Shown here: positions 47,201 through 59,849 of the stretch, one piece after another
How the letters are laid out: every line of letters begins with the position of its first letter
Position numbering within the stretch: position 1 is the stretch's first letter
Assembly (NCBI RefSeq): GCF_000002995.4
Contig: NW_025062479.1
Location: forward strand, 13,097,721 to 13,161,720
From: Brugia malayi
Taxonomy: Eukaryota; Nematoda; Chromadorea; Rhabditida; Onchocercidae
Length of the DNA stretch: 64,000 nucleotides
Reading direction: 5' to 3'
Translations under genes and position numbers: made by a program
The notes under the pieces: model-generated
The model's input: only the letters and a program-made list of their open reading frames with translations
Database searches by the model: none
Told to the model about the DNA's origin: nothing

Positions 47201-48558
47201 TCTTTTTTCTTATCATCAAAAATTAATAACAAGGAGAAAAAAAAAGAAACCATATTGCATAAATGCCGGTTTTAATTTAATTTGCACATTTCTATATTTT
47301 TGTCTATGACAATAAACACTTACTTGGTTGAATTTAGGTTCATGAAGCTGTGGGCAAATATTGGGCAGCAATTGCTTGCAAATTTGCTGATTTAAGCATA
47401 CTTCCAATAAATATCACAAATCTTGCTCTTAGTATTGTTCACATTTACACTCCACCAATTAAGCAATCATTGGATAAATTGAAACATTATGAAGAAATGT
47501 TATATGATGCTAAACATCAGTTTAATTACCTACTTAATACTTCAATGGTATATGGTTAAGAAAATTTTAACATTTTATTCCAAATTTAATTTAATAGCAA
47601 CTTTTTGCCATTATTATATAGATAAAATTGAAATCAAGTAGCTATTGATAATCGATAATTTATAGATTTAAAATTAAAATTAGAATGATTAGCTGAGTAG
47701 TATTGATCTGATATGAGTAAACATATAAAAATGTCATATTATCGATTTTTTTTTTTAATGGAACAATTTTAATTTCAAAATTTTCAGGAATTTCTGGAAT
47801 ATGCAAAAAAATTTGATAATATTATTCGACATGCTTTACTCAGCTATATCACTAATTTGTATGATTTGAGAAATTTTTCATGGATAAATGATCGTTTGAT
47901 GGGAGTTGAACGATGTTTTATCAACCCACGTGGTATACCCAATGAACCATCACAGCGACATTTATTATTTAGCGTCAGCAATAAAAATAAATATCGCTTT
48001 ATAAGTATTATTCATGATGCGGTATGTTTTGTTTTTATTTTGTTGATGAAAAATTTTTGTTTGTTTGATAGGAATTATTTGATAATGAAATAAGTCAGTG
48101 ATCATCAGATGATTGTAAGAAAAAAAGAAAAAAGAGAAATTTCGAATTAAAACGAAATCTCTTGATAAATGATAAAATAAAGGAGTAAGATTTTACTTAC
48201 TTAATATATTGAAAATATATGGATATATGAAAAAGCTTGAAGTAGTTTAATTTATTTAAATTTAATATATTGATTAAGAATAAAATAGCAGTAAAGTTTA
48301 TACTTTAAACTTTGTGAATTATTAATGATTAAAATTAATAAATGGATAGAATGGAATAGTTTGTCTTTTTTCTTATCTTTTTTTTAGTATAAAATAAAAT
48401 TGATACATTCAAATATGAAAATATTGCAGATAGATGCATTCAAAGCAGCACGAAATGACGATGAACGCATTCTAAGTGTACGTCAAATTGCATTTCAGAT
48501 TTCTGTAATTCAAAATTCTATCGAATGTGCAATTAGCATGTTAAAAGATAGAATTTAA
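41234..48558 (+). CDS. NAALADase / glutamate carboxypeptidase II-like M28B metallopeptidase, 15 exons, 754 aa
   Basis: Exons: 41234-41354, 41763-41927, 42126-42275, 42588-42709, 42983-43115, 43663-43799, 44368-44567, 44790-44971, 45363-45507, 45877-45990, 46355-46483, 46778-46871, 47338-47547, 47788-48021, 48430-48558. All junction phases agree and the total is 755 codons, against 750 residues in human GCPII. A short N-terminus and one membrane segment (about 4-24) predict a type II membrane protein with the catalytic part outside. The protease-associated domain carries [10 protein letters not shown] (from 193). The di-zinc site is complete by alignment to the family: H367 (GNHYDAW), D377 (LDPNSG), catalytic E415 with E416 (DAEEYG), D444 (NVD) and H545 (YPLYHS). 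Substrate-side Y544 and K702-Y703 are kept. The arginine patch (GRARY in GCPII) is replaced by PVADISY, closer to NAALADL1, so NAAG cleavage should not be assumed. Seven of 14 donors lack A or G at position +3. Confidence 0.95.
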
Positions 48559-51420
48559 ATATATTACATGGATTTTGTTTCATCTACATATATGATATGA
48601 AAATATATACTGTTACGTATAACATTATTTGATGAATATGTAATCAATTAATAAGTTAATGTATTGAATAGTAGGAATATTTGCGTTAATTTATTTGCAA
48701 TTAAATATTAAATTTGATAAAATATCATAGGAAATTACTTATTATTCAATTTTTAAATTTTATTATTTATAGCATGATGGTTATTTCCATGTGATTTTAC
48801 TTGTAAACAAATGTATGTATAACTTCATCACATTACGTGTTCAAATCTCGGAATGATTTCTCAGTCCAAATTTTGTATCAAAAAATCTCCATTTTTTGTT
48901 TCAATAATGGTTCAATTAATTCAGTTAATTGTTCATTATGTCATTTTACTCAACAAAAAATAGTTTGGTTAATTCAATTAATTGATAATTACACCAACCA
49001 CATTTAACAAAAAAAAAATTTTTTTTGGACGAATTTAAATATTTATAAATTTTTGCTTAAAAATAAGAATGTGAATAGATAAAAAAGATTTTCCAATCGA
49101 ATAAAATACAAGAAAAAGAAAACATAAATACTTTTTCCAATACAATAACTTTAGCAATGAATATTGAAATAAAAAAGGAAATAAATCATTTATACTAGCA
49201 AAGTTTTCCCTTTCTTCGTTTTTTTTTTCTTTTTTTTTTTTTTTTTTTTTTTTTTGCAAATAAAATAAGGAATAATAAAAGGAAAAGAGAAAAAGAGAAA
49301 CAACCACCAAAAGTTATCACACAAACAATATGAATAATCAAAATAATCGAAAAAAAAATCCATTATTTACTATGGGAAATAACGGGAAAGTTGATAACTC
49401 GAGGCAGAGAGAGAGAGAAAGAGAAAAAAAAACACGCATAATATGAAGTCTTTGAAGAAAAAACTTTAAAATGTAAGAATAATATTTTCGCTCAAATTAA
49501 AGTGTATAAAATGATAAAACTTGCTACAATTGTTACCAATGATTAGATAATTATTATAAGTTATCAATAATTCATACATAAAAATAATAAAATGATATAT
49601 CAGAAATAGAAGTATTATAAATCACAAAATAATAAAGGCTTTTCAACAGAAGTAATATAGCTAAGAAAAAACTATGTAAAATTTTATAATTTCAATTAAT
49701 TTATTTAAAAAAAATAAATAAATATAAGAAAGAGAGGAAGGAGGGAATAATAATAATACCACAAAAAAAAGGAGGAAAAATGCACACACACACAGAGGGA
49801 GAGAGAGAGGAAGGAAAAAATGAAAAAAGAACATAGAAATATTTATATATTATTTTAATGAAAAAAAAAGAAAAAAAAAAAACAAATAATCCAGCAAATG
49901 AACATTCGAAAAATGTCATTTCGGGTTTTCTTCCTATTTTTTCATTCTGTCAACTAAGTAAACATATATACTAAAAGTTTATTTATATTCAAAAGAAAAA
50001 AACAAACAAATAAATGACATAAGTTTGGGTTATTGATGTATGTGTTATATCTATTTCACACATAGTTTTGCTGGGACAAAAAAAGGAATAAAAATCTTTA
50101 CTGATAAGATAAATGATATCTTAGGATAACTGACATCCAATTACTACAATAATACTATAAATTATAAACTTCAAAAAAAAAAAAAAAAGAAAAATTGGTA
50201 CTAAATAAAATGATTTAATAAAATCTAATAAATAAAGGGAGGGTGGGAGAGGGGAAAACAAAAACCTTAAAGTGAGCATATTTGAGAGTTGACGACATTC
50301 AAATACATCACCAAAATAAACAAGAACAATGAATGTTACTGAATGTTTAACCACAAAAAAAAAAACTTCTCTTTGTATACAATTTTTAGAACTACTTGCA
50401 GTAAAACGAAAAACTTTAGAAATTTCTTATTAGTTGTATAACAATGTGAAAAGAATTATATCAAAAGAATGTCATTCCAGCTTTAATTCTTTTCAAAGTT
50501 TGAACGAGCATTTCGTTTTATTTTTTGCTATCTATTAGATTGATGCTTTGTGCATGAATTATTATCAAATTTACAAATAATTTATGCGAAATTGTGTAAG
50601 AAATTGCAAAGCAAAACTTTCAAAAATATGAATAAAAAACGACAATTGACAATTTAATTCAAAACTTTTATTCTTAAAAAAAATTAATTGTTTGTAAGCT
50701 GAAATGTAATTGTATTGTGTTTTATTTAATTCAAGTATATATAATTGAACTAATAATTCAAGTGAATTATTCTATTTTCATCCACATACCAAAAAAAAAA
50801 GAAAGAAAATGAGATTATTTTTCCTGGAAAAAAAAGAAAAAAAAAAAAAAAAACATTACAAATAATATAACCTGCTAGCTATTTAAAATAAAAAAAAGAA
50901 AAAGCAGTTGAAACCCGCTTGGTAAACAATAGATGATTAGCTCATCAAAATTGTTTTCTTCATCAAAAGAACAATACGGCTGATAAGAATAAACTTGTCA
51001 TGATAATCTTTTCATTGATTTTATGATATAATAAGCATTCAATTTCAATTGATAAAATCAAAAGCTAATGATATACTCATTTAATGCAGTACTTATATAC
51101 ATAATATAATTCAATAATATAGCTCTACAATAATGGCTATATATTCACAATATTTAGACTTAAATGATTCTCAGTATCAACGACAATAACGCAAATACTT
51201 AATGCAGAGAGAAATGGGACATTATAATTTTATTATTTTTGAATATTGATCGCTTCTGTGATACACAATAATGAGAAAAATGGAAAGTCATAAATTACTT
51301 GCAGTAAAAAGAGACAGGAAAAAAAAAATGTTGAAAAACGTGGCAGTTTTGAAAAATTTTTTTCAAATTCAACTCAAAAAAAAATTTTTTTTTACTTCTA
51401 AAATTTTGCCCACTTAAATT

Positions 51421-51435
51421 CCCCCCACCCCCCCC

Positions 51436-51463
<28 letters not shown>
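51421..51463. repeat. C homopolymer next to A homopolymer
   Basis: About 16 C (one A inside) followed by about 27 A; the only long G/C run in the window. Confidence 0.9.
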
Positions 51464-51467
<4 letters not shown>

Positions 51468-51641
51468 GCATTAATGATAAAAAAATAGTCGTAACAGAAA
51501 TAGGCCATAAGTATGAAATGGGAAAGGATGCATTTAAATAAAATTCAATAATACGATAGCCTATAAAGTATTCAAATTAAAAAAAAAATTTTTTTTTGAA
51601 AAAGAAATAACCTAATTTGAGAAGAGAGTATATCCATATAG

Positions 51642-51644
<3 letters not shown>

Positions 51645-51674
<30 letters not shown>

Positions 51675-51700
51675 AGGGAAAGAAGGAAGGGAAGAAGGAA
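51645..51700. repeat. (GA)n / GGAA simple repeat
   Basis: AGAGAG tract followed by GAAGGGAAGAAGG-type purine sequence. Confidence 0.9.
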
Positions 51701-51972
51701 TATGAATAATAATATGATGACAAATACACCCAATTCGATCTAATAAAAAAAAAAAAAAAAAAACAAGCAGCCAATCCAGAGAGCGTTATTCTTAAATAGT
51801 AATAATAGTAGTAATAATAGTGATAATAATAATAAAAATAACGACATTTTTATCATCGTTACCACTATAGCAATAATAATAATGTTATCAAAAAAAGAGA
51901 TATTTTTCACTGCTACTTTCAACAGTTTCACTTTGAAGAAGCCTTTTGCTGCCTTTTATCATATTATGCATA

Positions 51973-54866
51973 TTACCGCGATTGTTCTATCGGTTTCTCC
52001 GGTTCAACATCCTGCACCATCACTTCAAAATTGACCATTCCCAATTTTGACGTAATATCAATTTCAACATTTTGCGCATAAGCTCGACATTCGATCAAAA
52101 CAACTTTATTGCGTGGTAGGTTATCAAACTTTATCATTGCCTGAATTCATTGTATTCTATTACATATAAATAATTTTCATAGATTCAGTTTCTTTTTCTT
52201 TTCTTTCTTTATTTATCTTATTATTGCATTAATTCTTGCTTGAATTACTGTTATTACAGATATTTTATTTTAATTTCATTGATAATATAAATCAGTGGAA
52301 TTACAGTGAAATATCAACAATGTTTCAATACAATTAGTTGATTTTTTCTTTATTTTTAATCCAGTACAAAAGAATGTTGGAGAAATGAGAAAAAAAATTT
52401 TCCCATAAACCTTTTTCTTTATTTTAGGAACATAGATTACAATGTGTTGTAATATACGAAGAGAATTGAACAAATATTTTTAATTATATCGTTTTTTAAG
52501 CAAAATTTCAACATTTGGAAATAATTCTGGTATTGGAAAACAAAATAAGAAATTCATGATGTTCGACTCTCTAATTTCTTATAAAATTCATGCCATTTTT
52601 CTAGCAAAATAAAAAAGAAAGAAAAATCAATTCAAATCTGTTGTCAATTTAAACAAGTTAACTCGGAAATTTTATTAAAACACTTTCTTCTTTCTAATTA
52701 GTTTTTATCTGATTAAAGGATATACCTGAAATCTTGTACATTTGATAGCATATTATATACTACTGTCAAATTACCTATGTGAATCATTCAAACCCAATAA
52801 TACGTCTATTTAATCATTCATTGAACCATCAAAAAAAATAAACTTACGAAAGGTTGTTGATAATTAGGCATAACAGCATATGGATAGTATTTACCATCAA
52901 TACCCGCTTCCGGAATGTATTTCACATTTCCAACATGTTCCTTATCGATGTCACTCTACAAATTAAAATCTTTTTTTGCATTACTGCAATAAATTTTTTA
53001 AAAAAAATCAAGCAACTACTAGGTTATACGACGAATTTTTAGGACTATGTTTCTAAAAAAAAAAGTTCATTGAAAAGTCAGTCATTCAACTTGCCTAATT
53101 TAAAAGGTATTATAAAATTTAAAAAGAATAAGGAAGAAATTGAAAAAGAACCGTTCCGTCGCATTTCAGTGTTACGAAATTTGGTTTATATCGTTCTTTG
53201 ATAATTTCAGGCACTGAATCAGGTGCGTAATCGATTGGCATCCAACCAATTAATCGATTCAAAGTTAAAATTACGCATGGTTTCCCTTCTGAGAAGCCAT
53301 AACTAATATTTTTGCCACAACCAGCTCTACTGAATTTGTCCAATTCAAAACGGCATGACTGAAAGTAATCTAAATCAATTTAAAACTGTATCAAAATTTA
53401 ATAAAATTACATATATTATGAAAATTTCGAACTACTATCATTTTTTAAAATAAATAAAACTCCAACAAATTACAAAAAGTTTGATATTACAATATGATCG
53501 AGAGTTTATAAAGAAACCTTGACAGTGTCATCGCCAGATAAAATTTCAGGTCTAGCACTTCCATCCATGAAAAGTTGTGCATTGCTTTGATTACCAACAC
53601 ATTTACGGGTTGCTGTTAAATTGCTATATTTTGAAAGATATTTGTCCAGTGTGTCAACATATTTCTGATACGATGACTTATCACGTATGTTGAACCTAAT
53701 GAGAGTCGAATCAGGATCATCCAAAAGCCAAGGTTGATAACCAACGCCTGAAATTTTTGGCACCAAATACAAAATGAATTTGCAAATGACACCTAGTATT
53801 CTACTCATTCTTTTTTTCTTACTTTTTTGTGATAGATTTCAATAAAGTTAAAGTAACTTTATAAGTTTGAAGGTTGAAAAAAAAAGGAAAAATCTGAATT
53901 GTGAAGGAAATATAACTATAGTCTAGATTTATGACCATATCATATTATAAAAATGACTTATGACTTCAAACAATGCCAATTCTCAATTTCGAATATCATT
54001 TTATATCACTGATACGGTTATCAGTCTTTTTCCAATTAAAATATCAGAATAAAAGAACATACCAGGGTTTACACCGATAATTGTCCCTTTGCCATAATAA
54101 CGAGGAACTTTTTCATCCAATGTGGAAAGAAATATCGCTAAGCAACCAATCCAAAATGCTATGAGTAATGAATAAAAGACCAAATAAAACGCCAATATTT
54201 GAACTGGAAAGGTGAAATGATGAAATATTATAATATAATTTGTTCACTATGATAAGAAAATTTCATATTCTCTACTTTTTGTCTTTTTTCCACCTAGCTA
54301 AATTAATGCTATCAATAATTAAATCAATAAGATTCAATCAGAAGATAAAACACTTTGATGCAAAATACTGTAATAATTATTTGAAAGAACCACGTACGAA
54401 ATTGTTTTTAACATACAATTATTATATTATTGATTATATTAAATGGCAAAAAGTATTACTAATTTCTTTGATTTCTAACAAATTAGTATTTGTTAATATT
54501 AATTACGCTAATATTAACAAAATCGATAAAGATAAATTGTAAAAATCATTATAACTGTTTAAAATATCAAAACATCATGCATGCATACATATATACGGAA
54601 ATAAAAAACATTTAATTGTTTTAATTGATTTTAATGATAATGAAATGGCAATTAATTAATATAATAATAAATAAATTGATGATAAACAAAAATAGTTATA
54701 ATGATTTCAACAATCAAACTTTGAATTAAAAAAGAAAGAAAAAAAATAACAAACCCCATGATTTAGCTGTTCGTCCCAGGCATGTGCCCTTATCTTTATT
54801 GAAAAGAAATTTTGAGAAAGTTTGATCACCCACCGCTCCGTTCGCTTTACCACGACCATTCATCAA
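51973..54866 (-). CDS. nkb-1: Na+/K+-ATPase beta subunit, six coding exons, 320 aa
   Basis: Coding exons on the minus strand: 54863-54755, 54203-54063, 53747-53518, 53358-53152, 52955-52848, 52140-51973; phases agree and total 321 codons including the stop. The start is ATG 54863, three nucleotides after a TTTTTTTTCAG acceptor, the usual nematode trans-spliced layout. A cytosolic N-terminus (with [15 protein letters not shown]) leads to the single membrane segment containing [20 protein letters not shown] (42-61), which holds the family FYxxFY motif. The ectodomain has six conserved-type cysteines (KCVG, SCRFEL, GCGKN, PCVIL, KCDG, ECRAY) that form the three family disulfides, sequons NLT, NQS and NIS, and the [19 protein letters not shown] and LIECRAYA blocks. 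The beta subunit is needed for folding and surface delivery of the sodium pump alpha chain. Length and layout match C. elegans NKB-1; the symbol is given by orthology, and other beta paralogues exist. Confidence 0.95.
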
Positions 54867-55119
54867 CTGAAAAAAAACAAAAAGAGCTAACAATGAGCAA
54901 TTTAATAAATTTTACAAAATTGATATTACATGGCAATATTGATTTCTTTCTTTCATTTTATTTTTAAAATATCTATTCTATTGACAAAGCATAAACTGTT
55001 AAAATTAATACAATGTTACTTAAATATAAATACATATGTATGGATAAATATAAAATCAGATATACATATATAATAATAAATGAAAAAAAAGAAAGCTATC
55101 AATCATTTTCTTTTCCTTT

Positions 55120-55122
<3 letters not shown>

Positions 55123-55160
<38 letters not shown>
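55123..55160. repeat. (TA)n microsatellite
   Basis: About 19 uninterrupted TA units. Confidence 0.97.
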
Positions 55161-55163
<3 letters not shown>

Positions 55164-57474
55164 AAGAGAAAACAAAATAAAAAAAAAGGAAGAAATGATA
55201 TGGAAAATGATAGATGGAAAATAAATTTCGCTAAGAAATGAAATAAAAGCATCAAAATTTTTAGAAAATTTCTAAAATTTACAAATTTTCCTGTTTGTTA
55301 CAGGCAAATGATAAATGAAGCAAAGAAAAAAATGAAATAAAAAAATAAAAAAAAAAATGAAAAAGGTGTTATTTCCAGATTGTTTAACAAACATAATAAT
55401 AAAATTTGACGTTCAAAAATTACGTCTGTATAACCAATCGGAATACTTTTCTCGTTTATTGTTTAGTTTATTTCCTTTCTGTTTCTTTCTTTCTCTCCTT
55501 TTCTTTTTCTTATGAAATAAAAAGAAAGGTACAAACAAAAAAAAAAGAAAAAAAAGATAAAATGAAAGGAAAACAGCTGAAATTTAAAATCGAAAAATTC
55601 TCTGTAACAGCTATGTAACTATGATTTGCTTTTATTTGCCATTTTCAAATATTAACTTTTTATAGAATGAATGCTAACAATAGTGAGAAAAAAAATGAAA
55701 TTTATTTTAGAGAATAGAAATGAAATTAAACAAACAACTCTATCATAGCATACTATTAAACATATCAAATGTTTATTTTCATCCATATTTGTAAATGAAT
55801 GAAAAAAAAAAAAACAATAACAATGAATTAAATGCTAATTAAAACTTCATTATTTCTTTCAACTAACTGAATTTCTTTTTCTCTTCTTACTATTTCTTAT
55901 TGTTTGTTCCTAATTTTTTCCTCATCTTCTTATATTTATTTTTCTATAGAACAAAAAAATCTCGTTTGTGTTATGTATAGATTAAATTACTTTGTTAGAT
56001 TACCTTACTTGTTTAAGTTAATCGATCATAATATGTTTAATACAGTAAATGTAATACTTCAATCTCTGCTCTTTCACTTTTCTTTTTTTTTTCAAATTAA
56101 TTTCTTTAAAATTGATGTATGTGTGTGTGTGTGTGTGTCGCAAGAAGGCATCAGCGTAAGCTTCTTCAGTAAATAATTTAGGCTCGAAGACTTAAAAAGA
56201 TGAGTAAAGTTAGATAGCATTAGTTATCTATTCGTATTCCTAATATACACCATACACACATAGCAAGACGACAAAGACATACACATACATGCGTATATAT
56301 TAATACATATAAGAAAAATTAGGCCAGTAGTGATGAGGCAATATAGTTGGGACAATTTTATATATATACAGAATAAGTTCACACGGTCTTAAGAATAAAT
56401 CGATAATTTTAAAAATGAAAAAATACGAGTAGAATATAAGGAAGAGAGAGGGAAGGAGACAAAGAGGGTAATGAAAAAAAGATGGAGTATTAAGCCAAGC
56501 CAAGAGAGGGAATATAAAGTATATATTGCATTAGGCACACAATTCTTAGAGATGTAAAATTATGATATGAAAAGCTAGCAAAGCTTGTTAATAATGTGAT
56601 GCCATCCTTATGAAAATAGGTAAGGTAGTATAGCTAGAGACTGTTATCATCTTGAATATATGGAATTACTACTATTATCACTGTTTTCTTTTTCATGCAA
56701 ATGACAAAATGAAACGAAAATTTGTTCAACGTTAGTTAGTTCTTTTCAGACGAAAAAAAAAAAAAAAAAAACAAAACTAACAACAATCAATGTTTAATAC
56801 AAGTTATTAGTTAATATTCATAGCTTACTTGTAGACTGCTTAGTCTTCTTCAGATGTATTTTAATATATAATTAATCGTATAATTAAGCATGAGAATACG
56901 AATATTAGAGTACAAATGATAAATAGAAGTGTAGCTAAATAAAAATACAAATATAAGTATGAATATGAGTACAGTTCATATGGATGTGAATACACAAATT
57001 TTGGAATGAGTAAGAGTTACGAATGCATAATGTTTTTTTTAAAAATAACACCAATGAAATTTTCGAGGATGGCTAAAAATTGAATGAATGTAAAATAATG
57101 ACATCAGCTAGATTTGATATATAGAATGAGATTAAAGTAACAATCATTCTTAAGAGTTAATTGGGAAAATGAAATAATGAAGGAAATTTTTGGAACAATT
57201 TGATAAATAAACTTTGCAAATGCTTTATCCTTTTTATTTCTTTCAAGTAGTATAATAATGAAATGAAAGAAGCTAATGAGAAAGTCACATTTTTTTAAAA
57301 GTATATTATATAAAAGGACTAGGCTATTTGAAATTATATAAAAAATTTTTTTTTGAAAAAACATATTATAAAGTATGAATCAATTTTTAATTAGCAAACT
57401 AGTATAGCATATAACATATACAAAAATAGGAAAGAGAATAAGGAATGAGAAATATTGGCAAACTTTCCTCTTAG

Positions 57475-57500
57475 GCTTCCATATATGTATATATGGAAGC
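57475..57500. repeat. Perfect 12-bp stem palindrome
   Basis: GCTTCCATATAT and its complement flank a 2-nt centre (GT). Confidence 0.95.
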
Positions 57501-58679
57501 AAAAGTTTGTTAGATTTTTCATCTTTGAGAGAGACGAAAGCAAAATAAGAAATCGATATGAAATATGCAAAAAAAAAAAAAAAGATAAAAAGATGATAAA
57601 TGCTAGTTGCTTAATTTCAAGTGATATTTTTTCCACATTTCTATCATCATTCAATAAAAAAAATTATGAATAGTTATTATCCGCTACAAACATTGGTGGA
57701 AAAAAAATACAGAAGCCTTCTTCTGATCGTTAAAGTTTTTTTAAACTATCAAATCTCGCCAAAAAAATTGTCTTTTCAGAAAATTAAATATATAAAATGA
57801 AAGAACAAACGAATACCGACAATGTCAACTTTAACAGTAAGAAGAAAATTGAAATTTAGATTACGACTGATGCGTTACAATTGATATTGAAAATGGGTGA
57901 CATACGGGTTTCGGTTGTTGTTAGTGTAAAATTTTACATCCTACGGATAAAATGACTCCACACACACATATATATATATATTATATATTTATACATACAT
58001 TACATACACGCACACACACATATATACAAACAGATAGACGGAACATACACACATTGTTGAGCCCATCAGCTATCTTATATGACACAAATTCGAGATTGTA
58101 TTAAGCTTTAAACAAAGATTAGAATAAAGCAAGAAACAGTGCAGAAAGAATTTTAAATTTAAACTTAATTTTTAATTTAAAAGTTAGAAAAAAAGTTGTT
58201 TTGTTGTAAAAAAAAATGTGTTCTTTCAGTTTCAGAAATATATATTATATTAATGTAAATTATTTTATTTGCAATAAATTATAAAGGTTCCAAAAGATTA
58301 TTTGAAATTATAAAAAATATAAGCATATAATTAACCTTAAATAGTATCGGGAATGATAATGAGAAATGCATCCCTCATATAATACAGCTTAGCTTAGCAA
58401 TATAACAAATTGCTTCAATGGAAGAAGATTGAATAATGTTTTGTAATGTTGAGGCTAAAAAAATGAGAAGTAAAGGTCAAGCAAAGAAAATGAGGTCAGG
58501 TCAAGAAATAATAGATGAAAATGACGATTGAATAGAAAATACTATGCAAGAAGATGATGAAGAAGAAGCAAAAGAAAAAGAGGAAAGAGAGACAATCAAA
58601 AATTGCAGGTTATAAAAAAAAAAAAAAAAAAAAAACAATTATATTTAAGAGGTAGGGTACACTTTTTGTAATTTCCAAT

Positions 58680-58885
58680 GAAAGATGCACTATGACCCCG
58701 AACAGATTCGAATTTTCATACACGTTACCCGTTACCATCATTATTCCTATCTCTTACCCTTTCCAAACCTACCCACCGTTCCATCTCCCTGTTCCATCAT
58801 CTGCCCATTCATCTTCTTACCCGAGATGATACTATACGGAAACAAGATTTAGATGGACCGCCCTTTCTCTGTTTAAACAATATAT
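58680..58885 (-). promoter_or_regulatory. GC-richer island, possible promoter or non-coding first exon
   Basis: The plus strand is C/T-rich (TTACCC recurs) and much less AT-rich than its surroundings. Read on the minus strand a GTTTAAACAG acceptor-like site (about 58870) precedes GGGCGGTCCATC and, some 50 nt on, a CGG/GTAAGAAG donor-like site (about 58825). It could be a distal first exon or enhancer of the ATPase beta gene 4 kb downstream, but nothing proves it. Confidence 0.25.
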
Positions 58886-58889
58886 ATTT

Positions 58890-59790
58890 CATTTAATGCG
58901 CGCGATCTTTTCTTCAATATTTTCTAGAAAACAAAAAGAAAAACTTAAAAGGGATCTATCTACCCAAATTTATTTAATTTCTTATATATTTCACATATTA
59001 ATAGCATTAAGAATTTAAAATTTCCTATTTCATTTATACACTAAACGATACACGTACATATATCTTTTCCTATAAAATTTCCTATAAACGATACACGTCC
59101 TATTTCATTTATAAACGATATACGTATACATAAAATAAATATAAAGAAAACAACATAAAATATACACTAATTGTGCTATAAAATAATATCATTTAACATA
59201 TTTCAAAATAAAAACAAAAAATTAGGAAAAAAAGAATAGAAATTTTTATAAAGGATTTAAAAAAATTGGATAAATTTTTAATAAAGGATTTAAAGAAAAA
59301 ATTGGAAAAAAAAAGGAGAGAATTAAATATGAAAAAAATTTATTCACTTATTTTCTCTTACTTCTTTTCTTTTCTTTTTTTTTTTTAATTGTGAATTTGT
59401 TTTCTAAAAAAAAAGGAAAAAAAAAGACGAAACTAAAATATTATGCAAATAATTTGTTGCCTTTTCTTCGTTTGATACTTTATCTATGATTAAATCAGAA
59501 GTAACAAAATATTATATTTTAAGATGTGATATTGTGATATATTATAACTGTTATATTTTCATAAATGATAATACAAATAGCATAATTAGAAATCAGATAA
59601 GAACAATTACACAAAATGATAATAGCCAATACTTTTTTACTAAACATTGCTAACTTATTTATTGAGAAATTTAATTTCGCAATCACAAATTTCATATAAC
59701 ATAAATTTTAAAAAATGGAATTAATCTAATGTAAATATTGTGTTTCAAAAAATATGAAAAAAAAAAGAAAGAAAATGAATTGAATTTAAC
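58890..59790. other. AT-rich stretch without a recognisable gene
   Basis: A CGATACACGT-like motif recurs three or four times at 59040-59130; otherwise nothing. Confidence 0.5.
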
Positions 59791-59798
59791 TCGAATTA

Positions 59799-59839
59799 TT
59801 TTTTGACTCATAACCTTATCAGGGTTATGAGTCAAAAAA
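59799..59839. repeat. Perfect 17-bp stem inverted repeat with TGACTCA
   Basis: The arm TTTTTTGACTCATAACC (59799-59815) and its exact complement (59823-59839) flank a 7-nt loop. Each arm contains an AP-1-type TGACTCA heptamer. Confidence 0.97.
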
Positions 59840-59849
59840 GAAACATCCT

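Larger units (their letters stand above)
48570..51965. other. Convergent intergenic region
   Basis: Lies between the stops of the peptidase gene (plus) and the ATPase beta gene (minus) and should hold both 3'UTRs. Very rich in A and T runs, with GA repeats near 49405-49425, 49795-49815 and 51645-51675, and a run of C (51421-51437) directly followed by a long A run. No coding island. Confidence 0.6.
54875..58675. other. Upstream of the ATPase beta gene, no gene seen
   Basis: AT-rich with (AT)n at 55123-55160, (TG)n at 56122-56140 and mixed TA/CA repeats at 57959-58030. Probably contains the promoter (outron) of the beta subunit gene. No coding island. Confidence 0.5.

Noticed and set aside
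49035..50354. F/L-rich minus frames between the convergent genes
   Set aside because: Translate A and GA runs; typical of 3'UTR and simple repeat.
54240..54542. 100-codon plus frame
   Set aside because: Lies in an intron of the ATPase beta gene on the other strand; AT-driven composition.
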